Shown here one piece after another: positions 50,004 to 59,900 of a DNA stretch of 64,000 nt (its first letter is position 1; each line of letters starts with the position of its first letter). Position numbers and translations under genes: made by a program. Below the pieces are notes generated by a model. The model was given only the letters and a program-made list of their open reading frames with translations. It was not told the origin of the DNA and made no database searches. Source of the DNA: Aliisedimentitalea scapharcae (GTDB taxonomy: Bacteria; Pseudomonadota; Alphaproteobacteria; Rhodobacterales; Rhodobacteraceae); contig NZ_CP123584.1 of assembly GCF_045277565.1 (NCBI RefSeq), positions 4,154,001 through 4,218,000 of the forward strand, in the 5' to 3' direction.

Positions 50004-52762
50004 CCACCATTGCCGGCCTCGGGTTCACATCACCCTGGTTGCTGCTTGCGCTCTTGGCGCTTCCTATTCTGTGGCTGCTGTTGCGTGCGACCCCACCCGC
50101 CCCGATCCGGCGGGCGTTTCCAGCTGTTACCATGCTGGTTGGGTTGCAAGACGATGAATCAGTATCGGACCGCACCCCGTGGTGGTTGCTGTTGCTGCGC
50201 ATGGCAGCAATCGCTTTGGCAATCATCGGTCTGGCTGGGCCGATCCTGAACCCTGCGAGCCGCGACCAGGGCAGCGGACCATTGCTGGTTTTGATGGACG
50301 CAACCTGGGCCGGAGCCGACGGATGGGACACACAAATCGAACGGCTGGAAACACTGATGACTGATGCCGGTCGCGCCAACCGACCGGTCGCCATTCTACA
50401 AACCACAGCACCCAATGCGGCCGAGTTTCTGTCTGCCAATGTTTGGCGTTCACGCCTGCCGGGACTGTTCCCTGCCGCCTGGCAACCCGATGCGGATCAA
50501 ATCACTCAAATTCGAACCCATCTGGAGAATATCGAAGACAGCTTTGATACCTTTTGGGTCAGCGATGGGCTGGCGTACTCAGGACGTCAGGATCTGATCG
50601 AAATTGTGCGTGCCAAGGGCAATCTGCGGGTCTTGCAAACCGGCACACCGGTGATGGCCTTGCGTCCTGCCCAATTTGTCGACGGTCAGGTTTCGCTAAC
50701 AGCTCTGCGGGCCACTCCGGGATCTGCTTACAGCACGTCTGTTCTGGCGCAGGGAACGGATCCGAATGGAACGGCGCGGCTGTTGGCATCTGCAACGGTA
50801 AACTTCGCCGCAGGCGAAACCCTGGCCACAGCCACTTTGTCGTTGCCACCGGAGTTGCGCGCCCGGATCACTCGGTTCGAACTTCAGAACCGTCGCAGCG
50901 CGGGTGCCGTTGCTCTGACCGACGACAATTTGCGCCGCCGTGAAGTCGCATTGATTGCCGGGCGCGAACAACGGGAAGGTTTGGAGCTATTGTCGCCTTT
51001 GCACTATCTGCGTCAGGCGCTGATCCCCACGACGGATCTGTTGGATGGCACCATAGCCGAACTGATCCCGGCCAATCCCGATGTCATCGTGTTGGCCGAT
51101 GTCGCGCGGGTTTCGCCGACCGAAGCTTCGCTCTTGATCGACTGGATCAACACAGGCGGCACGCTCCTGCGCTTTGCCGGACCCCGGCTGGCCGCCTCAG
51201 AAGTGTCCCGACAGGAGGAAGACCCGCTGTTACCCGTGCGCCTGCGCAGCGGCGGTCGCAGCGTCGGTGGTTCGATGAGCTGGGGCGAGCCCAAAACGCT
51301 GGCTCCATTTGCGCCAGAGTCACCCTTTTTCGGCCTTACCGTCCCGGCCGAAGTGTCGGTTTCCTCGCAGGTGGTCGCACAGCCTGATCCGTCGCTGGCT
51401 GACCGGGTTCTGGCCGAACTCAGCGACGGGACTCCGCTGGTAACACGCAAGATATCGGGACAGGGGCAAATTGTTCTGTTTCATGTCACCGCCAATGCAG
51501 AATGGTCAAACCTGCCCATTTCTGGACTGTTTGTAGACATGTTGGAACGTTTGGCCGTATCCAATTCCAACCAACAGCCAACAGCCGAGGATCTGGACGG
51601 AACCACCTGGACACCATCGCAGATTCTGAACGGTTTTGGACAATTGCGCGATGCCAGCGCGCGGCCCGGCGTAGCGGGTCCTGATCTGGTCAGCAATTCT
51701 TTGGGACCTGATATTCACCCCGGTCTCTATGAAACCAACAAACGCAAACTGGCGCGCAATGTGATGTCGTCGGACAGCCAACTGACTCAGGCGCAATGGC
51801 CAGCCGATACCGTGATCGAAGGCACCACACAGTCTAGCGAACGGCCCTTGGGCGGTCCGGTTCTAGCTGCGGCGCTGGTTTTATTGGCTTTGGATGTCGT
51901 TGCAGCCCTGGCGCTGTCGGGCAAACTGGCGCTGGCACGGGTGGCACTGATCCTGCCCTTGATACTTCCTCTGGCGTTCCCCCCAACACAAGCAAAAGCC
52001 CAAACGGATCTCACGGACACTGCCGCTGCAAGCGAGTTGATCCTGGCCCATGTCCTGACCGGCAATCGCGACGTGGACCGGGTTGCGCAGGCTGGGTTGA
52101 TGGGGTTGTCGGATACCCTGTTCTTTCGCACATCCATCGAACCGGCCACCCCTGTAGGTGTGGACCTGGAAAAGGACGAACTGTCCTTTTATCCGCTGCT
52201 CTATTGGCCGGTCACCCCGGATCAGACCACACCTTCGGATGAAACCTATGCCCGTCTCAATACGTATCTGCGCGCTGGCGGGATGATCGTCTTTGACACG
52301 CGCGACGCCAATGTCGCCCGCTTTGGTGCCTCCAGCCCAAACGGACGCAAGCTTCAACAACTGGCGCGCCCGCTGGATATTCCACCGCTGGAACCCCTGC
52401 CCAGCGATCACGTACTGACCCGAACCTTTTATCTGCTTCAGGATTTTCCGGGGCGATACAACGGATTGGATGTCTGGGTCGAAGCCGCCCCCCCTGATGC
52501 GGAACAGGTCGAAGGCATGCCATTTCGCAATCTCAACGACGGAGTAACACCGGTGGTGATCGGCGGGAATGATTGGGCTGCGGCCTGGGCGGTTGCCAAT
52601 GACGGGCGCGCGCTTTTGCCGGTCGGGCGCGGCTATGCCGGCGAACAGCAGCGCGAACTGGCCTTTCGGTTCGGCGTCAATCTGGTCATGCACGTGCTGA
52701 CTGGCAACTATAAATCGGATCAGGTTCATGTCCCTGCTCTGTTGGACAGGTTGGGCCAATGA
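50000..52762 (+). CDS. BatA-like / DUF4159 large membrane protein
   Basis: A 920-residue protein. It has an N-terminal BatA-type segment with hydrophobic helices at about 12-30 and 65-82 (TSPWLLLALLALPILWLLLRA and LLLLRMAAIALAIIGLAGP), a vWA-like region, a second hydrophobic stretch near residues 640-690 (VLAAALVLLALDVVAALAL, then ALILPLILPLAFPPTQAKA), and a C-terminal DUF4159 domain (about 700-915; LSFYPLLYWPVTPDQ, FDTRDANVARFG, VLTRTFYLLQDFPGRYNG). The C-terminal domain probably faces the periplasm. It overlaps both neighbours by 4 bases. Function in the MoxR cluster is unproven. Confidence 0.9.
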   Translation: MTTIAGLGFTSPWLLLALLALPILWLLLRATPPAPIRRAFPAVTMLVGLQDDESVSDRTPWWLLLLRMAAIALAIIGLAGPILNPASRDQGSGPLLVLMDATWAGADGWDTQIERLETLMTDAGRANRPVAILQTTAPNAAEFLSANVWRSRLPGLFPAAWQPDADQITQIRTHLENIEDSFDTFWVSDGLAYSGRQDLIEIVRAKGNLRVLQTGTPVMALRPAQFVDGQVSLTALRATPGSAYSTSVLAQGTDPNGTARLLASATVNFAAGETLATATLSLPPELRARITRFELQNRRSAGAVALTDDNLRRREVALIAGREQREGLELLSPLHYLRQALIPTTDLLDGTIAELIPANPDVIVLADVARVSPTEASLLIDWINTGGTLLRFAGPRLAASEVSRQEEDPLLPVRLRSGGRSVGGSMSWGEPKTLAPFAPESPFFGLTVPAEVSVSSQVVAQPDPSLADRVLAELSDGTPLVTRKISGQGQIVLFHVTANAEWSNLPISGLFVDMLERLAVSNSNQQPTAEDLDGTTWTPSQILNGFGQLRDASARPGVAGPDLVSNSLGPDIHPGLYETNKRKLARNVMSSDSQLTQAQWPADTVIEGTTQSSERPLGGPVLAAALVLLALDVVAALALSGKLALARVALILPLILPLAFPPTQAKAQTDLTDTAAASELILAHVLTGNRDVDRVAQAGLMGLSDTLFFRTSIEPATPVGVDLEKDELSFYPLLYWPVTPDQTTPSDETYARLNTYLRAGGMIVFDTRDANVARFGASSPNGRKLQQLARPLDIPPLEPLPSDHVLTRTFYLLQDFPGRYNGLDVWVEAAPPDAEQVEGMPFRNLNDGVTPVVIGGNDWAAAWAVANDGRALLPVGRGYAGEQQRELAFRFGVNLVMHVLTGNYKSDQVHVPALLDRLGQ

Positions 52763-54807
52763 CATACGGAACGATCCTGTTTGCCCCATTGTTGCCCTGG
52801 CCAGTTTTGATCGCTCTGGGGCTCCTGTCCGCGGCTGCCGTTGCATTGGCCGCCTGGCGCGGATTGACCGGCTGGGCGCTTCGGGCGCTGGGGGCGGGTG
52901 TGCTGCTGGCCGCGTTGGCTGGGCCAGTTTATCAGACCGAAGATCGTGCTCTGCTGGATGATATTGTCGTCATGGTAGAAGACCAGAGTGCCTCGCAGAC
53001 ACTGTCAGATCGCGCCCAACAGACCCAAACAGCCGCGGATGCGCTGGCCGCCGACATCGAGGCCCGCGCTCGGACCCAGCTGCGGCGCGTTGTGGTAAAG
53101 GACAGCGCTGATGACGCGGGAACCACTTTGATGACCACCTTGGCCGAAACCCTGGCCCAGGAACCTAGGGGCCGCATCGCAGGGGTGGTTGTCCTGTCGG
53201 ATGGGCGGGTTCACGACATGGCCCAGATGCCGGACCTGCCCGCCCCACTTCACTTGTTGCAAAGCGGTCGCGCCACGGACTGGGATCGCCGCCTTGTGGT
53301 ACGAAATGCCCCCGGCTTTGCCATTATTGACGAAGCGTTTTCCCTGACCTTGCGTATTGAAGATCAGGGCAATACCCCAAATCCCGCCCCTGTGGCAAAA
53401 TTACAGATGTCCATGGACGGCGGTCCGCCGCAGATCCTCGACATGCCAATCGGGCAAGACGTCGAACTGCCCGTCACGCTGCCGCACGGCGGGCGCAACG
53501 TATTGCAGTTTACGGTGCTGCCCACCGAAACAGAGCTGACGGATCGCAATAACACCGCCCTGGTGCAGATCAACGGCGTGCGGGACAGGCTGCGGGTGCT
53601 GCTGGTATCGGGCGAGCCCCATGCAGGCGGTCGGACCTGGCGCAACTTGCTGAAATCCGACAGCTCGGTCGACTTGGTGCATTTCACCATCTTGCGCCCA
53701 CCGGAAAAACAGGACGGTGTGCCCGTGGACGAGCTGTCTTTGATCGCGTTTCCGACCCGCGAGCTGTTCCTCGAAAAGATCGACGATTTTGATCTGATCA
53801 TCTTTGATAGATACAAACGCCGGGGGATCCTTCCCGCAATCTATCTGGGCAATGTTGCAGAATATGTCGAAGCGGGTGGCGCAGTATTGGTGGCGGCCGG
53901 GCCAGATTTTGCCACCGCAGACAGCATCTATCGCTCTCCGTTGGCACCGGTTGTACCGGCCCGTCCAACCGCGCGGGTGATTGAACAGCGCTATACGCCA
54001 CAGGTTACCGATTTGGGCAAACGCCATCCGGTGACCGCCGACCTGGGCGTATCCGAAGATTGGGGGCCGTGGTTGCGTCACATCGAAGTTGACGAACCCG
54101 TCGGACATGTCGTTATGACCGGGGTCGACGATCTGCCACTGTTGGTTCTGGATCGCGTCGGTGAAGGGCGAGTGGCGCTGTTGGCGTCGGACCATGCCTG
54201 GCTCTGGACACGGGGCTATCAGGGCGGCGGGCCACAGCTCGATCTCTTGCGGCGTCTGGCGCATTGGATGATGAAGGAACCCGAGTTGGAGGAAGACGCC
54301 TTGTGGGCTGAAGCGACCGGCCACCGCATGAGGATCATCCGAAGAACTCTGGACGACAAGGTGGGCCCGGTGCAGATCACCCGGCCAGACGGTGAAATTG
54401 AAACTCTGGACCTAGCTCCCACGGCTCCGGGGCGTTTCGAAGCCCCCTATGAAGGCTCAATGATCGGTCTGTATCGCCTGGATCAAGACGGACAATCCGC
54501 CGTCATCGGTCTCGGCCCCGCGGCCCCACGCGAATTCGAAGAAACTATTGCGACATCTTCTATGATGGCACCTGCAGTTTCCTTGCACCGCGGCGGCGCG
54601 GTGGCGCTCGAGGACACCCCCCGCCCTCGCCTCAGGTCCGTTCGCCTGGGCCGGCCTGCTGCCGGTCGCGGCTGGATCGGCCTGACGCCGCGCAATGCTT
54701 ATGAAACCCGCAACATTCGTCAGACAACTCTATTGCCTGCTTGGCTGGTCCTGCTGTTGATGTCGGGATTTATCCTGCTTGGCTGGCTGCGCGAAGGACG
54801 TCGCTGA
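52759..54807 (+). CDS. membrane protein with vWA-like and amidotransferase-like regions
   Basis: A 682-residue protein closing the MoxR cluster. Two N-terminal membrane helices (about 10-32 and 40-58) precede a vWA-like domain with an intact metal-site motif DQSAS (residues 75-79) and VVVLSDGRVHD. A beta-rich middle follows, then a glutamine-amidotransferase-like alpha/beta fold (RLRVLLVSGEPHAGGRTWRNLL, FDLIIFDRYKRRG, AGGAVLVAAGPDF) without an obvious catalytic triad. A last membrane helix lies near residues 655-673 (LLPAWLVLLLMSGFILLGWL). It starts 4 bases inside the previous gene. Function unknown; probably an inner-membrane partner of the ATPase-vWA complex. Confidence 0.85.
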   Translation: MTYGTILFAPLLPWPVLIALGLLSAAAVALAAWRGLTGWALRALGAGVLLAALAGPVYQTEDRALLDDIVVMVEDQSASQTLSDRAQQTQTAADALAADIEARARTQLRRVVVKDSADDAGTTLMTTLAETLAQEPRGRIAGVVVLSDGRVHDMAQMPDLPAPLHLLQSGRATDWDRRLVVRNAPGFAIIDEAFSLTLRIEDQGNTPNPAPVAKLQMSMDGGPPQILDMPIGQDVELPVTLPHGGRNVLQFTVLPTETELTDRNNTALVQINGVRDRLRVLLVSGEPHAGGRTWRNLLKSDSSVDLVHFTILRPPEKQDGVPVDELSLIAFPTRELFLEKIDDFDLIIFDRYKRRGILPAIYLGNVAEYVEAGGAVLVAAGPDFATADSIYRSPLAPVVPARPTARVIEQRYTPQVTDLGKRHPVTADLGVSEDWGPWLRHIEVDEPVGHVVMTGVDDLPLLVLDRVGEGRVALLASDHAWLWTRGYQGGGPQLDLLRRLAHWMMKEPELEEDALWAEATGHRMRIIRRTLDDKVGPVQITRPDGEIETLDLAPTAPGRFEAPYEGSMIGLYRLDQDGQSAVIGLGPAAPREFEETIATSSMMAPAVSLHRGGAVALEDTPRPRLRSVRLGRPAAGRGWIGLTPRNAYETRNIRQTTLLPAWLVLLLMSGFILLGWLREGRR

Positions 54808-54920
54808 GCTGTGCGATGAACACCGCTGTACGGGTTTACCCGGGCAGCGCTCGGACCAACTGGCAGACAGGTCTCGCCAGGGGCATGGACGCCGGACGGG
54901 AGCCTTTCGGTCTTTCTCAC

Positions 54921-56960
54921 TTATCTGATTTGCACCCGGACCCGGTCCGTCCGCCCCGCCCGGTCAACAATGACCAATGTCGAAAACCCCTGACCCGGGG
55001 TCGGAACTTCGAACGCATGGCTGCGCTGATTGGTCATCACCGGCACGCCATCCGCCATCACCAGAAACGGTGTCTGACCGCCTTGCACCTTGAGAACCAG
55101 GCCAGTTTCACCAACAGCCAGAATGGCTCCATCGGGCGGGAATACCAGCTTTGGTCCCTCATCGTCCGTATCCGAAAAAGCAGCATTGCGAGACCTGAAA
55201 CGCCGCAACGGTTGCGGCAGCTCCGCTGATCCCAAAATGAGTGTGGCAGGTGGCGGCGGTGCAAACGGCTCCAGATCAGGTTTCAATCTGGAAAAAGCCT
55301 CGAACAAAACCGGCGCTGCCAATTCAGCGCCAAAAGCACCAGGAACAGGCGTCCCGTCTGCGCGCCCCATCCACACGCCAATAACATGACGCCCATCCCA
55401 TCCAATTGCCCATGTGTCGCGATGGCCATAGGACGTCCCGGTCTTGTAGGCCAAAACCCCGGCACGTCCCCCTGGCGGCGGCGAGAGATCACGCAGGATA
55501 TCGCCCAGATGCCAGGCGGCCTCGGGTGACATCAGACGTCCCCGGGTGACCGGCCTGGCCAATTGATCAACCCACAGACCTGGTCCCTGCCCGCCTCTGG
55601 CAATTCCTGCATATAGCTGCACCAGATCCTGCAGGCTGACCCCGACTCCGCCCAGCGCGATGGCCAACCCTGGCGCTCCACCGGGCAAATGCGGGTCTGC
55701 CCCAGCCCGGCGCAATGATGCCATGATCCGCGGTGCGCCCAATTCATGTGTCAGTTTCACAACCGGGATATTCAGCGACAATTGCAACGCCTCGCGCACA
55801 CGCAAGTCGCCGCGAAACACCCCATCGAAGTTGCGCGGAGCATACCCATCAAAGTCTACCGGCCCATCGTGGATCAGCGTTTCCGGGTGTACCAGCCCCT
55901 GATCAAAGGCCAGCCCGTAAATCAACGGTTTGAGCGTCGATCCGGGCGAGCGTACAGCCTGGGTCATATCGACAAATCCCTGGCGCTTACGATCCACATA
56001 GTCGGGGGATCCGACCGAAGCCAGGACCTCTCCGGTCTGGTGGTCTGCGACCAAAATCGCCGTGGACACCCGGCGCCCGGCGTGATGCGCAGCCGATCTG
56101 GCCACCTGCTCCACCTGCGCCTGAACAGCAACGTCGATTGTCAAATCAACCCGCTGGGCCTCGGGATTGTGTTGTCGCAAGCGGTCCGCCAAATGCGGTG
56201 CAAACATGGGAAAGCGGCGCATTTTTGCAGGCATTGCTTCGCGAACCGCGACAGCATGCTCGGCCTGATCCAGCACCCCGTATGTTTCCATCCGGGCCAA
56301 AACCCGGTTGCGTGCATCGGCAGCAACCCTGGGAAAGCGATCAGGACGGCGGCGCTCCGGAGATTGCGGCAGCGCCACCAGCAGCCCCGCCTGTGCCGCC
56401 GTCAAACGCCCGGGTTCCTTGCCAAACCATGCCAGCGTCGCAGCGCGTATTCCTTCGAGATTGCCGCCATAGGGCGCATGGGTCAGATACAACGTCAGGA
56501 TCTGTGCCTTGCTCAACCGCCGCTCCAGCGCCAGAGCCACCCTCATCTGGCGAAGCTTGCCATTCCAGCGTCCGGTTGATCCGTTCTCCAGCAGGCGCGC
56601 CACCTGCATGGTCAGGGTCGACCCCCCAGACACCGCCCGCCGATTCCACACGGCCTGTCCCACCGCACGCACAAGCGCCAACAAATCGACACCGGGGTGA
56701 TCATGGAACCGCTTATCCTCATATCGGATCAGCATAGCGACAAACCCCGGATCGACCCTTTCCGGACGCACGGCCAGACGCATGATCCCGGTCTCGATGG
56801 GATAGGCGCGCAGCAGCTTTCCGTCCCGGTCGCGCACCTCGACGGATGTCTCGGACAAGGTCACAGGCAATTGCGTCACCTCAACCCAGCGATCCAGCCC
56901 CAAAATGGCGCACCACACCATCACCGAAACTGCGGACACTATGGCAATGCGGCGTTTCAC
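54921..56960 (-). CDS. pbpC: penicillin-binding protein 1C
   Basis: A bifunctional class A peptidoglycan synthase of 679 residues. It starts at a GTG (56960) overlapping the A2M stop (GTGA), with an N-terminal membrane anchor (residues 3-21). The glycosyltransferase GT51 domain has the catalytic Glu81 in RYEDKRFHDHPG and GGSTLTMQVARLL. The transpeptidase domain has SPGSTLKP (SxxK), LSLN and YKTGTSYG (KTG). A C-terminal BiPBP_C domain ends the protein (LVFPPDGAILAVGETGLVLKVQGG). Pairing with alpha-2-macroglobulin is typical; PBP1C is thought to repair breached peptidoglycan. Confidence 0.95.
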   Translation of the reverse strand: MKRRIAIVSAVSVMVWCAILGLDRWVEVTQLPVTLSETSVEVRDRDGKLLRAYPIETGIMRLAVRPERVDPGFVAMLIRYEDKRFHDHPGVDLLALVRAVGQAVWNRRAVSGGSTLTMQVARLLENGSTGRWNGKLRQMRVALALERRLSKAQILTLYLTHAPYGGNLEGIRAATLAWFGKEPGRLTAAQAGLLVALPQSPERRRPDRFPRVAADARNRVLARMETYGVLDQAEHAVAVREAMPAKMRRFPMFAPHLADRLRQHNPEAQRVDLTIDVAVQAQVEQVARSAAHHAGRRVSTAILVADHQTGEVLASVGSPDYVDRKRQGFVDMTQAVRSPGSTLKPLIYGLAFDQGLVHPETLIHDGPVDFDGYAPRNFDGVFRGDLRVREALQLSLNIPVVKLTHELGAPRIMASLRRAGADPHLPGGAPGLAIALGGVGVSLQDLVQLYAGIARGGQGPGLWVDQLARPVTRGRLMSPEAAWHLGDILRDLSPPPGGRAGVLAYKTGTSYGHRDTWAIGWDGRHVIGVWMGRADGTPVPGAFGAELAAPVLFEAFSRLKPDLEPFAPPPPATLILGSAELPQPLRRFRSRNAAFSDTDDEGPKLVFPPDGAILAVGETGLVLKVQGGQTPFLVMADGVPVMTNQRSHAFEVPTPGQGFSTLVIVDRAGRTDRVRVQIR

Positions 56961-59900
56961 CGAACGATCACCCGTCCGGTGCCTGTGTGCGCCCGGTAGA
57001 CGGGGCGGTACATATCTTCGACCGACGCCGCGGGGTGATGAAACGCCCCCGGCGTGACAGCCCGAGCCACATAGCCCAACGTCACAACATCGCTGCCACG
57101 CCAATCCACAGCAGCCAGAAACCGATCAGACCGGAATTCTACGTGGGTGGCCTCGGACAAATTCAACCAATCCAGGTCACGCAGGTCGCCGGACCGCAGC
57201 AGGTTGGGATTGTCGATTTCAATTCCCGCCGGAAGCGGATCATTGATCATCAATCGTGCCCCAACGCTTTCATGTGGGGTGACCCGCAGAACCGTGACAA
57301 GTCGTTCTCCCACGGCAAAATCGCGGCGGTCAATCGGAACCCCCTCGAGGGTAAAATACAGCCGTTCCAACGTATACCCAGTGCCACCGGCATCCAGCCC
57401 GGTTTCAGACACACCCAGGGTTGTCAGGGTAATGTCGGTTGCCTGCCCGGATGCGGCCGAAATCAGCACCCCCTGCCCCGGGGCCTGTCCGTCCATCACC
57501 TGCACAAAGGGGCCATCGACCTTCTTTCCATCAACCAGCACACCGGATTCCTCGGGAGTGTCGATCAGCGACTGTGCCGCCAAAAGAGACCACGCCGCCT
57601 CCTGCGTGGACAGTGGTCCTGATGCACGGGTGACCCGGTTGATCAGAAAATCGCGATTTACCGCAGCGCTGCCAGCATCAACGGCCAATGAGAGAACCCC
57701 AGCGGTGTCTCGCAAACGCGTGCCATAGTCGACCCGCCAGATCGGTTTGCCACTGACCGCGCGGTTCAGCAGAATGGCAGCATGGGAAAACATGCGATCT
57801 GCGCGGGTCTGATCTCCGTAAAACGCCAACGCCGCCCCCAGCTGAGCCGCAGCCAGCGGTGTGTCAAACCCTTCGGCCTTGACGTCCACGTAGTAGCGTA
57901 GATCTCCCATTGACGCGGCACCTTCACGCGCCAGAACCATCAGCGCATAGGCGATATCTTCGCCACCCGTGTCAAAATCCGGGGCATAGTTTACCCGGTT
58001 CCGCAGATTGTCCATCGCCTGCGCAAACGCGCGTTCGGGCACCTGATGCCCCTGCGCACGGGCACGGCTCAGGAAGTCGCTAACATAAGCGTCCAGCCAG
58101 AAATCGCCGCTTTCAGCGCGCCACAATCCAAAACTCCCGTTGCTGGCCTGGCGGGTCAGCACACGGTTGATGGCATCCCGAATACGTCCATCAACCTTGG
58201 GACCATCGCCCAACCCGCTCGCCTGTGCTAGCGAGGAAAGATAGAGCAGAGGCATCGCTTTGGATGTCACCTGTTCGGTACAGCCATATGGATAGCGGTC
58301 CAATGTGCTCAACAGGCCCGGTGCATCAAATTTGGCCAGCGGCCCTGCCGAAATCACGGCCCACGCGCTTCCTGGGCGCAACCCGGCGAATACGTCTTGG
58401 GTAAAGGCAAAGCTGTCACCAGATGCGAGCGTAAACCGGCGCGTCTGGGCCACCTCAGGGTCATTGGCCCGCACTGGTAACCGCAGAGTCTGACGGAACG
58501 CCTGACCATCCGGCGTGACCAAAGTTACCAACACTTCGGGATCACCGACGGACTGGGCAGCGACCGGCAGCTCCAGATTGACTTTGCCGCCCGAATCCAG
58601 TGTTACAACTGATGGCACAGGGCCAAGCAACAGTTCGTCGCCAGCACTGACCACCAATTGCATATCCCCGGTGGGTCCATCCGCATGGACGATCTCCAGC
58701 AAAGCGCGGCTTTGATCTCCAGGAGCGAGAAACCTGGGCAGGCTGGCCGTGACGACCACGGGATCGCGCACCAGCATATCGGCTTCGGCCTGACCAACAG
58801 CCAACCCGGACCAGGCGACCGCCATCAACCGCACCGTGCCGTTGAATGCGGGCAGATCGAGCGGTATTTCAACAATGCCGTCAGCATCAACCTGAACCGC
58901 ACCGCTGAACACCGCCATCAGATCCTGTGTTGGCGGCGGTGATTGCATCCGCATGGCGTTGTCCTGATCCCCACCTGACCGAACCAGCCCCAACGCACCA
59001 TTGCTGGTGTCGATCAATCGGCCATAGACATCACGCAGCTCCATGCCCAGACGCCTCTGGCCAAAGTAATAGGCGGATGGATCCGGGCTTTGGAACCCCG
59101 TCAGGTTCAGAATGCCCAGGTCCACAGCCGAAACGGTCATCCAGACCTCGTCCCCTGGATCTGCACCGGAAACGGACACCCGCGCCATCTGTTTCTGTCG
59201 TGGGCGTGCCACCTCAGGCACATCAATGGAGACTGTCAGGCTTTGCCCCTGTTGGGTCACCGCGGCATGGGCCAGACCCAGCGTTCGCACCGGCGTCTGC
59301 CCTGTGGCCTGATCACCCGGGCGAACCACCAACGCTGACACATAAGCGCCTGCGCCCCAGTCCTCGGTCACTTCCAACGGGATTTCCGACGCGCCCTCCG
59401 GTACCTCAATCGCCTGACGGGAGATCAATCGGTCCGACATGACCGAGATCAACGCCGTCCCTGCCGACCGCGACACGATCCGCAAACGCGCAGTATCGCC
59501 GGGCACATAGCTGTCGCTGTTCAATGACAGTTCCAACTGATCTGGAGTTGCTGAACTGTCGCCTGGCGCATACCAGCCCGCGTAGAAATCGACAGATCCC
59601 ACCACATGCGGACCATCGGTACGTTCCACCACCAGTTCGTATTGCCCCCACTCTACCGGATGCGACACGCGCAAAGGCCCAGCGTCCAGAACGCCCTGTC
59701 CCGTTGCGATCCGTGTACGACGGGTGATCGGTTCCCAATTCCAATTGCCGTGCAGCTGGTACCACTGATACCGGGTCTCGATGCGATTCAATGTCCAGAC
59801 CACCTGTATCGGCATCGGCTCCAGCGTGGGAGAGAGAGCAATCACTTCAAATCCGGCCTCGGTGCCTTCGGAAACAACATCGTCAAACAAAGGCTTGATC

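Noticed and set aside
54831..54842. CGGGT-TT-ACCCG hairpin as terminator between the MoxR cluster and pbpC
   Set aside because: The stem is only 5 bp and no T-run follows on either strand.
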